This document shows, piece after piece, positions 29,901-38,689 of a stretch of 64,000 nucleotides of DNA. Made by a program: the position numbers and the translations under genes. Within the stretch, counting starts at the first letter, position 1; every line of letters starts with the position of its first letter. The DNA is from Cerrena zonata (taxonomy: Eukaryota > Basidiomycota > Agaricomycetes > Polyporales > Cerrenaceae), in the NCBI GenBank assembly GCA_038087015.1, contig JASBNA010000044.1:124001-188000 (forward strand), written 5' to 3'. The notes below the pieces were generated by a model. The model ran no database searches. It worked only from the letters and a program-made list of their open reading frames with translations, and was not told the origin of the DNA.

Positions 29901-31014
29901 AGTGATAATTCTTGGAAGTCCATAATTGAACACGATCATGTAATTGGAAAGCGAGAACTTCACTATTAGAAGACCATTCGAGATTGATAATATTTTCAGT
30001 TTCCGGATTCAATCGAGTATTAAACTCGCCATGTCTTAAACCATTTCTTTCGTAAAAAACAAGATCCAATGAATCTTCACCGAGTTCATCGACGTGTCTT
30101 TGAGTAGATGCGATTAGGGAACCCTGAGGTTTCCAAGATAAATTGTGTTCCAATCCATCAACCGCTTCAGAAACACTATCCAATTGACCTTCTCTATTGA
30201 ACACACGAATAACTCTTCTGTCGTATAAATCTTGAGTATCTTCAACAAGAACCGGTTCTTTAGTAGTAACCGAGAAATATTCACAATCCCCTCTCCAACT
30301 GATTTTAACTGAATTATTATCAAAGGGAGAAATGGTACCTTTTTCAACAAACCCTACGGTAGGATCTCTTAATTGAGTTGAATCATCGGTACCGGTTAAA
30401 TCCAAACCAGCATGTTTAATTGCTTCTTTTTCTCTTTCCAAAGCCTTGAAACCTTTACCTTTGAATTGAGTTTCTTTTTTACCCCAACCAACAGAAACGT
30501 GTTTTGAATCGGTAATTTTAATATCATCTGGGTTCAATAATTTTTCACTTATTGGTTCGAATAATCTTGATAATAAAATCAAGTTATTTTCGTTGGTCAA
30601 GATAGCCAAGGTTTCTTCGTCCGGAGACCAGCTAGCTGCTTGTAATCCCACGTCGATAGATCCAACGATTTCAATGGTGGTAGTATCAAAATCAAATTCT
30701 ACTTGAGAAGGATCATAAGTTGCGGTAATAATATCACCGTTATCCAAGACGAAGATCAATTGACAGGAGTCAACAAAGTGGGAAAACGAAAGTATTTTAC
30801 TTTCAGGGTTTGAGATGGTGAAGCTTGCTAAAACATTGACTTGACCAGTTTTCATAAATTGTTGAACTTCAATGGTACCGGATTCGGCAGAAGTTAATGC
30901 AAAAGTAATAGTATCGGAGACGGGATCGAAAACAGTATCTGCAAGGGAAAGATCAGGATAAGTCCTAGACTCCGGGGCTATCGACCCTCTATTTAGGACC
31001 ACCAAGTTTCTCAT
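26938..31014 (-). CDS. ELP1: Elongator complex scaffold subunit Elp1 (Iki3)
   Basis: About 1358 residues if translation starts at MRNLVVLNRG (31012-31014), which matches the family N-terminus. An in-frame ATG at 31113 would add 33 residues (MQIRQHTTHRTKLKRSK) and cannot be excluded. The N-terminal half is a WD40 double propeller (IEVQQFMKTG, SWSPDEETLAIL, SVGWGKKETQFKGKG, SWRGDCEYFSV, LSWKPQGSLIAS). The C-terminal half is TPR-like helices. A basic tRNA-binding patch (RRTAKNRKREERKKAKGRKG) lies about 150 residues from the end. Elp1 scaffolds Elongator, which makes the 5-carbonylmethyl modification of wobble uridines. The frame is clean over 4 kb. Confidence 0.95.
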   Translation of the reverse strand: MRNLVVLNRGSIAPESRTYPDLSLADTVFDPVSDTITFALTSAESGTIEVQQFMKTGQVNVLASFTISNPESKILSFSHFVDSCQLIFVLDNGDIITATYDPSQVEFDFDTTTIEIVGSIDVGLQAASWSPDEETLAILTNENNLILLSRLFEPISEKLLNPDDIKITDSKHVSVGWGKKETQFKGKGFKALEREKEAIKHAGLDLTGTDDSTQLRDPTVGFVEKGTISPFDNNSVKISWRGDCEYFSVTTKEPVLVEDTQDLYDRRVIRVFNREGQLDSVSEAVDGLEHNLSWKPQGSLIASTQRHVDELGEDSLDLVFYERNGLRHGEFNTRLNPETENIINLEWSSNSEVLAFQLHDRVQLWTSKNYHWYLKQEIFVTNVDPLNQVSFIKFHPEKPLNLMIGTTHSGIQIIDLAYKITTGPTQIGDDLGMVLVTDGSTAKITPLSIANVPPPIAFREVDIPGNINDLAVSKSNENFAILTSENEIHLAKLSISETKKAGPLKLTHKIESNSLIENTEFAKQVAFIKDSIIAIVLDGPSYSRIVLFDVHDEPMFLDSIETSPKIVLLKSQADFNAVVLQAIDGTVYQLNETQDIKEITKFPQLCRDFEVTSTSTSDLNDEFAEDPSNELVAFGISTNGKLFANGNQVATAVTSLKITESHLLFTNAHAQLCFIHLKSATGNFEYDIFQNKDNDTSVDERIRQIERGSILVSTMPSKYSVVLEAPRGNLETICPRIMVLSAVRKFIENKDYKDAFLACRTHRIDLDILHDYDPQLFTSNVELFVNQIKKVEHLDLFVSCLHEEDVAQTKYKDTIKETSINDGLARLDINETPQEQVNEIHVMNAPRKITFKEDTKRFENSKVNKICDAILAVLLKPEYSKPYLQTIITAYACQKPPNLKEALKLVGGFENHEEVEQAVTHLCFLQDVNKLYNTALGLYDIKLALSVAQQSQKDPKEYLPFLQNLHIQPQLRKQFLVDDYLKNYEQALNWLHELGEECFEEFDDYVIDHDLYKHALGIYRYDNKRSRDILGLHAQYLHNNHNYNESGLAYEYLGDFTNALENYIMGKKWKEAMAIVQQSEYSEKLIESAERLVSSLTDEHKYAAAAEIEFYFLGNIEEAVKLYCKNYYYEDAILLSWKENRSELVKDIVDVQLGEGFGTIAELLADCKGQMTSQLRRLRELRAKKQEDPYAFYGVPNDELDTPDNVSVAASETSTTPSFFTRYTGKTSGTAKTGASRRTAKNRKREERKKAKGRKGTIYEEEYLIRSVGRLLERLDQTQPDAIRLIEALIRRQMKEQAYQVQKNWVDLIEFIKENIVEIHNMSERDRERIDDNGEVYLIPEIPVPTINEFPKKTILDF

Positions 31015-31273
31015 GCTCGTATAGTAATGTAATGTAGATGGAGCATGAATTAGAGGGACGAATTTTGATCTTTTCAACTTCGTTCGATGAGTAGTGTGTT
31101 GTCTAATTTGCATTTTTTTTTTTTTTTTTTATGGCATTTTTTTTTTTGCAATTCTTGTTTAACTACTTTTCATTACATTGATGGGCCTTTGCAGAGTAAT
31201 TACAGTATTAAGGTTTCATGTGTATATATGTATATGAATATGTATATGTATAATGACGAGTATGCATGGTGAT

Positions 31274-32038
31274 TTAGGAAACGGGCTCCTTATTTAGTTT
31301 CTGTTGTAAGTATTGGTTAACGGCATCTTTTGCAATCAAGTTTGGATACAATTGATTTTCTTTCAAGGGGGTTCTAGTTAAAGGGTCATACTTACCCTTT
31401 TGAGAGATGTGGTTCAAAAGGTTAGACTTCTCGTAGGTGATTCCGCTGGGAGTAACCACGGGTTCGTTAAAGAGTTGGAAACTAATTGGATCGAGAAGGT
31501 GATCAGGAGCGTCGGAGTCATCGAGGGGTGGCGACGAATTGGAGAAAGAACTCCTTACTGAATTCGATAGACTGAGTCTACTTGAGTTGCTTGATTTGAA
31601 AGAAGTTACCGAATTATTTCTTTGATTATCGTTTTGACGATACTCGACAATTTTTTTTTCATGAATCCCATGATTGTAATTATAATTAAGAGTATCTAAT
31701 AAATTTTGTAAATCGTTCAACTGTTTTTTATAAATCGATATTAATTGACGATGATAATTAATATTTTGACTGCTAGTATCAAAATTATGATTTTTTTTCA
31801 AATTCTGGATTTCTTCCTGGTGATTATTTTCTAATAACTTATAAATTTTATAATAGAAGCTATTGGAAGATAGTAACCCAGTTAATTCATTATATTGTTT
31901 AATTTCATTTTTTATTATTAAAATGTCTTTGTATACATATTGGGCAATATAATCGGGGGTTCCGGTTACTTTAGCTGGTTTAGCTTCATTTTTAAATAGC
32001 AGGAAATTCGAAAAAAAATTCCCGGTCGAAGTAGACAT
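31274..32038 (-). CDS. U-box E3 ubiquitin ligase, CHIP-like
   Basis: A protein of 254 residues from ATG 32036-32038; the GTG codon before it is ignored. Residues about 185-250 form a U-box very like that of metazoan CHIP: LLDPISFQLFNEPVVTPSGI, then TYEKSNLLNHI, then YDPLTRTPLKENQLYPNLIAKDAVNQYL. It lacks zinc ligands, as U-boxes do. The N-terminal 110 residues are helical (KNEIKQYNELTGLLSS, YHRQLISIYKKQLNDLQNLL), followed by a Ser/Asn-rich linker. The three TPR repeats of CHIP are not recognisable. It likely acts with an E2 in protein quality control, but the partner is unknown. S. cerevisiae has no obvious CHIP, so this is worth noting. Confidence 0.8.
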   Translation of the reverse strand: MSTSTGNFFSNFLLFKNEAKPAKVTGTPDYIAQYVYKDILIIKNEIKQYNELTGLLSSNSFYYKIYKLLENNHQEEIQNLKKNHNFDTSSQNINYHRQLISIYKKQLNDLQNLLDTLNYNYNHGIHEKKIVEYRQNDNQRNNSVTSFKSSNSSRLSLSNSVRSSFSNSSPPLDDSDAPDHLLDPISFQLFNEPVVTPSGITYEKSNLLNHISQKGKYDPLTRTPLKENQLYPNLIAKDAVNQYLQQKLNKEPVS

Positions 32039-32625
32039 CACAAAGAATTATGCCAGTGAACATGCTAGTGAAGTTTACAGTTGAGTTGACGAGAATATCT
32101 TGTCAATATATACTTCCTCGGAGGATTGGGGCATTGTTCATGGCCCCGGTCGTTTTTGTTGGCTACACGAGAAGGATTACAACATCCTTTTGCTCCAACA
32201 ATAACTAAGCCAAACTGCAACCTGGACCTGGTTGAGTGCATATACATATATACATTTTTGTAGATCCAGAGCTTAGCTTAGCTTTGTAATCTGCTTACTG
32301 AGTAATTTTTATTGCTCACTCAAAGTAGTTTAGACTAGTTGACTTATCGGTGGGCTGCACCGTGTCGCCAAAGCCTACAAGCTGATGTCATAACATAAAC
32401 AAAACTAGTTGCTCTTGACTTGAATGACATGTAATCGAGCATGGGACAGGATGGGAAGTAGGATGTAGAGGATGTCTAGGATAGGAAATCGAGTCTTGTC
32501 TCGAGAGTACAACGTTCGCTAATGGCCAACGGTTACAAAACTGCATCACTAGTATACTCATCCTGTGCTACACTTTTTTGTATGTAGCATAGCTTGTGAG
32601 CTCTAGACAATGTAGTTACTTGTTT

Positions 32626-32707
32626 GTATACTTAGACGTATCTGTATACTTAGACTTATCTGTATACTTAGACCTGTTCGTATACTTAGACCTGTTTGTA
32701 TACTTAG
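32626..32707. repeat. 18-bp tandem repeat
   Basis: The core GTATACTTAG recurs with exact 18-base period at 32626, 32644, 32662, 32680 and 32698. The intervening eight bases vary (ACGTATCT, ACTTATCT, ACCTGTTC, ACCTGTTT). GTATAC within the core is self-complementary. Confidence 0.9.
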
Positions 32708-33119
32708 TAGTAGTTAGTCCCGTATAAACACCCATACACCATACGTGTACCCAGTCTCTTTCTGTTTGGTTAACACTACCCTGAAGTTAGTAGTATTCTT
32801 ATTACTAGTATATTTGAACCCTTCTACATCTTCTTATGAATATCGTAGCTTATAGCCCATTTAAGTATTATCTTACTAGAACATTTCTCTTCTTGTATTG
32901 AAGTATTTGTATTATCCTTGCTTATCGTTGTTAAGATCGAAAGTACTCTTTATTGATTCTAAATTATTTAGTAAAGAAAATATACCTTATACGAATAAGG
33001 TTACTGTTGAGTCTACGCGTACGAAATATACGTTAACAAATTTAGCTATACTTTGGCCTAATGAAGTTTATATATTAAGCTTCTAGGTATATTAAATGAG
33101 CTTTCTATGAAATGTATCT

Positions 33120-33158
33120 TGACACTGTATCCTGACACTGTATCCTGACACTGTATCC
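33120..33158. repeat. 13-bp tandem repeat
   Basis: Three exact copies of TGACACTGTATCC begin at 33120, 33133 and 33146, followed by a degenerate copy (TAGAACTGTATAC). Confidence 0.9.
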
Positions 33159-33460
33159 TAGAACTGTATACTCTGACAGAATGTCACTTATCGACCACTC
33201 CCCTTATTTACACAGCAGTATATCATTTCAAGTGAGTATAGTATACTATCATCAAGAGTATAGTAGTAATTGCTGCTAAAACCTGATTCGCCCTCACACT
33301 ACTTTTCGGGAGTGCCCGTGAAGGAAAAGTCGTGCACCAAAAAACCAAAAACCCAAAACCAGTCAACAGGAAAAATTAATCCTCTTAATTAAAGCATCAA
33401 GTTATCTTATAAACCAAAGTCTTGAGTTGAGATACAATCAGTCGTTGCTTCAGTCGAAAG

Positions 33461-35973
33461 ATGCCAGAGAAAGAAGAAGCTGTTTTCCGTATGTATTGGA
33501 AAGTAACGATGGTTTATACCGAATACTAACAAATATAGGCTCTGCGGAAATGTCTTTGGTTCAATTATATGTACCAGCTGAAGTATCTAGGGATATTATT
33601 TATGAAATTGGGCAATTGAATCTTATTCAGTTTAGAGATTTGAATTCAAAAGTAAGTGATTTCCAAAGATCTTTTGTTCAAGAATTAAGAAGATTGGATA
33701 ATATCGAACGTCAATTTGTTTTTTTCAAAAATGAATTAGATGAACGAGAAATTTCGGTTAATCAATATCCATATGAAAATGAATTTAAATCAGTGGTTCC
33801 CCAATCAGAAATTGATGAACATGCTGAAAATGCTCAATTATTAGAAGATCGTGTTGCTCAATTAATCGATGCTACTCAATCATTATATGATAAACAAAAA
33901 AATTTAAAACAATTGAAATTTACCGTTCAAGGAGTTGAAAATTTCTTTAGTGTTAATTCAGATCCTTCGGATTCTTCTAATCAAAATGAATCAGATGCTT
34001 TATTAGCTAATTTAGAATCGGGTCATGGTCATATCATTGAACAAGAACATAGTACTCAATTTGTTTCGGGAGTTATTAACCGTGATAAAGTTCAAACTTT
34101 ACAACAAATCTTATGGAGAGTTTTAAGAGGTAACTTATACTACTATACTGAAGAATTACCTGAACAAGTTTACGATCCAAAATCAAAAACTTTTGTCGAT
34201 AAAAATGCTTTTATTATTTTTTCTCATGGTTCAATTGTTTATCAACGTATTAAAAAAATCGCCGAATCTTTAGATGCTGATTTATATAACGTTGATTCGA
34301 CTAAACTGTTAAGATCAGAACAATTAAATGAAGTCAATGTTAAATTAAATGACATTAATGCTGTTTTAGATCAAACTGAACATGCTTTAACTTCAGAATT
34401 AATTGCCATCTCAAAAGATTTGGCTAAATGGTGGGAGGTTATTGCCAGGGAAAAAGAAGTTTATAAAACTTTAAATCGTTGCGATTATGATAACACTCGT
34501 CGTTCTTTAATTGCTGAAGGTTGGATTCCAACTGATGAAATTAATACTTTAAATTCAACCATTAAACAATCTCATACTTCTCAAGCTATTCCAACGATTG
34601 TAAATATCTTGGAAACTACAAGAACCCCTCCTACTTTCCATCGTACCAATAAATTCACCGAAGCTTTCCAAAATATTTGTGATGCTTACGGTATTGCTAC
34701 TTATCGTGAAGTTAATCCTGGTTTACCAACCATCATTACTTTCCCATTCATGTTTGCTATTATGTTTGGTGATTTAGGTCATGGTTTCATTTTAACTTTG
34801 GCTGCTTTGGCTTTGGTTTTAAATGAAAAAAAAATTAGTCAATTGAAAAGAGATGAAATTTTTGATATGGCTTTCACCGGTCGTTACATCTTATTATTAA
34901 TGGGTATTTTCTCAATGTATACCGGGTTTTTATATAATGATTTATTTTCTAAATCAATGAGTATTTTTAAATCTGGTTGGGAATGGCCTGAAAGTTGGGA
35001 AATTGGTGAAACTATCAAAGGTTCTCAAGCTGGTGTTTATCCAATTGGTTTAGATCCTGCTTGGCATGGTACTGAAAATGCTCTTTTATTCACTAATTCC
35101 TATAAAATGAAATTATCAGTTTTAATGGGTCATGCCCATATGAGTTATTCTTATTTGTTTTCATTAGTCAATCATCTTTATTTTAAAAGTGCTATTGATA
35201 TCATTGGTAACTTTATTCCTGGTTTATTGTTCATGCAAGGTATTTTTGGTTATTTGGCTCTCTGTATTGTTTATAAATGGTCTGTTGATTGGTTTGCTAT
35301 TCAAAAACAACCTCCTGGTTTATTAAATATGTTAATTTCAATGTTTTTATCTCCAGGTAATGTGGAAGAACCTTTGTATTCAGGTCAAGCTGGTATCCAA
35401 GTTTTCTTATTGATTTTGGCTTTAATTTGTGTTCCTTGCTTATTATTAATTAAACCTCTTTATTTTAAACGTAAGTTTGATAGAGAAGCTAAAGAACATC
35501 AATATCAACAATTAGCAAATGGTGATGATGAATCTGATTCTGCTGACGAAAGTACAGAAGATAATCAACATGATGACGATGAAGAACACGAAGAACATAC
35601 TTTTGGTGATATCATGATTCATCAAGTTATTCATACCATTGAATTTTGTTTAAATTGTGTTTCACATACTGCATCATATTTAAGATTATGGGCTTTATCT
35701 TTGGCTCATGCTCAATTATCAACTGTCTTATGGTCAATGACCATTTCCCTTGCATTTGGTAAAACTGGGTTCGTCGGTGTATTCATGACCGTCGTTCTCT
35801 TTGCTATGTGGTTTACCTTAACTGTTGTTATCTTGGTTCTTATGGAAGGTACTTCTGCAATGTTACATTCATTGAGATTGCACTGGGTGGAATCAATGTC
35901 TAAGTTCTTTGAAGGTGAAGGTACCTTATATGAACCATTCGGTTTCAAAAACTTACTTAACGATGTCTTTTAG
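33461..35973 (+). CDS. VPH1: Vacuolar H+-ATPase V0 subunit a (Vph1), one intron
   Basis: Coding sequence is join(33461..33488, 33539..35973), 820 residues. Exon 1 encodes MPEKEEAVF plus the first base of an Arg codon. Splicing gives MPEKEEAVFRSAEMSLVQLY, the canonical subunit a N-terminus. Without the intron no ATG precedes the conserved start. The N-terminal half is the cytosolic regulatory domain, and the C-terminal half has about eight membrane segments. The conserved TASYLRLWALSLAHAQLS near residue 745 carries the Arg essential for proton transfer. An acidic loop (DDDEEHEEH) lies at about 700. The subunit is the vacuole/Golgi membrane part of the rotary proton pump. Vph1 and Stv1 types cannot be separated with certainty. 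Confidence 0.95.
33489..33538 (+). other. Spliceosomal intron of VPH1, 50 bases
   Basis: The donor GTATGT is at 33489-33494, a perfect branch box TACTAAC at 33524-33530, and the acceptor AG at 33537-33538. Only 8 bases separate the branch box from the exon. Joining gives CGC (Arg) in frame with the conserved SAEMSLVQ. Confidence 0.93.
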
Positions 35974-36275
35974 ATTAAAAATATCATTTACATAATATCA
36001 GTTGATTCACCACAACTTTTTTTTTTCATTTCATTGGAAGTAAGTCACTTCTCAGCTCTTTTTAAAACATCTAAAAACTGTTCATTCTTACATATAGACT
36101 TCTCTGTTGCTAAGTAAACGCTCTCTACAAACTATACATAAATCATAATTTTTTTTGTAGTTTTTCTCATTTTTTTTTTTCTCTTTGTATGGGCGATGAG
36201 GCATCTGGAAAATGAAAAATCAAAAAACTATTCATTCAAAATCATACCAGTGGGTCTAACAAGACAAGTGAATAC
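35974..36275. other. VPH1 3' flank and RIX1 promoter
   Basis: A spacer of 302 bases with T tracts at 36019-36026, 36151-36157 and 36170-36180, and the PAC element described separately. No gene is seen. Confidence 0.6.
36193..36200 (+). promoter_or_regulatory. PAC box (GCGATGAG) upstream of RIX1
   Basis: GCGATGAG is the core of the PAC element of ribosome biogenesis genes, bound by Dot6/Tod6-type Myb repressors. It lies 76 bases before the RIX1 ATG. A partial RRPE-like sequence (TGAAAAATC) follows at about 36213-36221. The pairing and distance fit the target gene, which works in 60S assembly. Confidence 0.7.
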
Positions 36276-38504
36276 ATGTTGTTACCATTACCTGTTATTT
36301 TGAAGGAATTGGAGTCTTCTCCTTCCTCGGTTGTTCCTATTTTATACACTTTGCACTATGATAAACAACTCCTCGAAACCATTTCAAAGCCAGATTCAAA
36401 ACATCTTGTATCACGTACTTTAAATTTGGCTAGATCTAACAACGTTTATAACAGATGGTGTGGTATCAATGTCATTAAGGTATTGAGTAGGAACTATGCC
36501 ATTTTAAGTAGTGACGGAAGCCACTTTATTAATCAACTTTTGACTATTTTAGAAACTCATAATGGGAGAACTGATCCAAAGATTTTATCTTCAACTGTTG
36601 ATTGTTTGAATTATTTATGTGATCAAATAAGAGGAAAACCAACATTAACAAGAGAGATATTGACTCCTAAGTTGCCTAGCATCATTAGTCTTTATATTGA
36701 AAAGATTGATTTTCAACCTCATCTTCTTACAACCTCATTATATCAATTAATCAAACATCACCCAACTACTTTTAGACCTTTTGGTAATAAGTTAAAGGGT
36801 AGATTATTGGAAATTTGTAACAATAAAGGTTATACTACCTTTCCATCTAATTTAAAGGATATCATCAAGAAAACAATTGCTACATTACCTGCAATTGAAA
36901 AGACCGATCCAGAAGACAAATGGTTATTGGACGTGAATAATTTGATAAAAGAAACTGCTCAGGTCTTATTCATTTACAAAGAATTTTTGAATGTCAACGA
37001 AGACGACGATCTTTTGAAAATATTCAAAGCTTTACCACAAGATGCAGACGAGTCTAGTAACTTATTCCCACCATTAAAAGTTGATGTCAATGACTATTTA
37101 TCTATTTTACATATTTCTACTCGTATTGAAGCTTTATTGGATTTATTGAATGGGTACTTGACCACTGAAACTCAATTTGGTGTCAAGATTCCAATTGGTA
37201 ACATTGTCATTTTGAATGAAGCTGTTTGTTCTATCAATACTAGATTTGTTCATTTTAAGAGAGAACTCAGAGACGAAGCATTAAGAAAACTTATTGAGAC
37301 TTCTTTGGTTATAAATCAAAGAAATTCAGTCAAACTTTTGAGCTCGCTTCCATTCAGTTTCAAAGGGAATATGGTCTTGCATCTTACTAATATTTTATCA
37401 TTCTTAGAAACTTTGATCCCTTTCAAAAATAGAAAAATCAACTATCCTGATTTATTGGTTCATGAAGAATTCATGTGTGAATTACTTAGCTGTGTTGAAA
37501 AATATTTGAGTCTTCTTAAAGAATACAATGATAATTCTGTATTGATCAGATTTATCGAAGTAGCTCTTTTCCTTGTTGAACCAAGATACATTAACAACGG
37601 CCAAGGTAGTGACACCAAAAAGAACAAACAAAACCAACAGCAAAATGGTAAGAAACACAAGAAAGGAAAGAAAAACCAATCAGCTGTTCCATTGGCTGAT
37701 ATCTTATCCCATCAACATTTATTCAAGGATTCTGTTCCAGATGCCACTATAAAAGCTGTCCGCCAATTCCTTAGTTCCATCATCACCAAAGTTAACTTAC
37801 CTCCAACTCAGTATTATAAAATCATGCGTTATATCATAATCGAAGCTGTCCAAATACAAAAGCTCAATTACGATTCTTCAGTTCCAAATGAATTAAAAAC
37901 CTTGCTCATTAACTCCGTGTTGTATCCTTCCAATGAAAAGGTCTCGCTTTTACCTTTGGTATCAGCTATAATTGGTGACGATCCTTTATTGAGTGTATTC
38001 AATAACCCAAGATTTCCTCCTTTACCTAAATTCATTCCTAAAGTGATCGACGAGATCGAGGATGACGAGGAAGAAGAAGAAGAAGAACAAGATGAACAAG
38101 ACGAAGATAAACCTACGGCTAAGCGTGAATCAGAAGATACTGCTGAAGCTAACGACATCAAACGCCCTAAAGTTGATAACAGTATCTCTGGTACAGGGTA
38201 TAATGCAACCGATGATACATCAGCTCCTGAAATTCCAAGAGATGAGGTGGAAATCAAGCAGGATTCTCACCAAGACAAGTTATTCACCAACACACAAATC
38301 AACCCAGATCAAATTATTCAATTTGCTCAACCAAAAGCTGAAATCCTGAAATCAGAGCCAGTACCAGAAAAAGACACTACTGAAAAGCCAGTCATTGAAA
38401 CCAAAGTCACCGAAACCCAGGTTGTTACCCAAGCAGTTGAAGACGATGGCGACTCTGATTTCGAGATGCCCCAACTTGATGCCGATGACTCAGACGACGA
38501 GTAA
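36276..38504 (+). CDS. RIX1: Pre-60S ribosome maturation factor Rix1
   Basis: A protein of 742 residues, close to S. cerevisiae Rix1 (763). The N-terminal helical repeat has the family block VSRTLNLARSNNVYNRWCGI and DPKILSSTVDCLNYLCDQI. A Lys-rich segment (KKHKKGKK) lies near 460, and the C-terminus is acidic and disordered (EEEEEEQDEQDEDK; ends DADDSDDE). Rix1 forms a complex with Ipi1 and Ipi3, recruits Rea1 and acts in ITS2 processing. ATG 36276 starts directly with family-like sequence. The upstream PAC box agrees with co-regulation with ribosome biogenesis genes. Confidence 0.9.
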   Translation: MLLPLPVILKELESSPSSVVPILYTLHYDKQLLETISKPDSKHLVSRTLNLARSNNVYNRWCGINVIKVLSRNYAILSSDGSHFINQLLTILETHNGRTDPKILSSTVDCLNYLCDQIRGKPTLTREILTPKLPSIISLYIEKIDFQPHLLTTSLYQLIKHHPTTFRPFGNKLKGRLLEICNNKGYTTFPSNLKDIIKKTIATLPAIEKTDPEDKWLLDVNNLIKETAQVLFIYKEFLNVNEDDDLLKIFKALPQDADESSNLFPPLKVDVNDYLSILHISTRIEALLDLLNGYLTTETQFGVKIPIGNIVILNEAVCSINTRFVHFKRELRDEALRKLIETSLVINQRNSVKLLSSLPFSFKGNMVLHLTNILSFLETLIPFKNRKINYPDLLVHEEFMCELLSCVEKYLSLLKEYNDNSVLIRFIEVALFLVEPRYINNGQGSDTKKNKQNQQQNGKKHKKGKKNQSAVPLADILSHQHLFKDSVPDATIKAVRQFLSSIITKVNLPPTQYYKIMRYIIIEAVQIQKLNYDSSVPNELKTLLINSVLYPSNEKVSLLPLVSAIIGDDPLLSVFNNPRFPPLPKFIPKVIDEIEDDEEEEEEEQDEQDEDKPTAKRESEDTAEANDIKRPKVDNSISGTGYNATDDTSAPEIPRDEVEIKQDSHQDKLFTNTQINPDQIIQFAQPKAEILKSEPVPEKDTTEKPVIETKVTETQVVTQAVEDDGDSDFEMPQLDADDSDDE

Positions 38505-38689
38505 GTAGAGTAGTATAGACATTTAATTATTGCAAAATTTCACTATATACAATTTTGATCTCTTGATCCTGTAGAATTTACTTCCGCGTTTTCATTTTTT
38601 TGTTTTGAATTTATGCTTACTTAGTATGATTTTTGATCTTATAGGAGCCTATAGAAAGAGCGCCTGAAAGCATATCAGGTTGATATATA

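Larger units (their letters stand above)
32039..33460. other. Long spacer with tandem repeats, no gene recognised
   Basis: About 1.4 kb between two divergent genes. It contains an 18-bp tandem repeat (32626-32707) and a 13-bp tandem repeat (33120-33158). The remainder is mixed sequence without a supported frame. I looked for tRNA B-boxes and found none. A structured RNA cannot be excluded by eye. The last 150 bases are the VPH1 promoter and leader. Confidence 0.5.

Noticed and set aside
32898..33086. Plus-strand frame of 62 codons upstream of VPH1
   Set aside because: AT-rich composition without homology, and it lies between two minisatellites.
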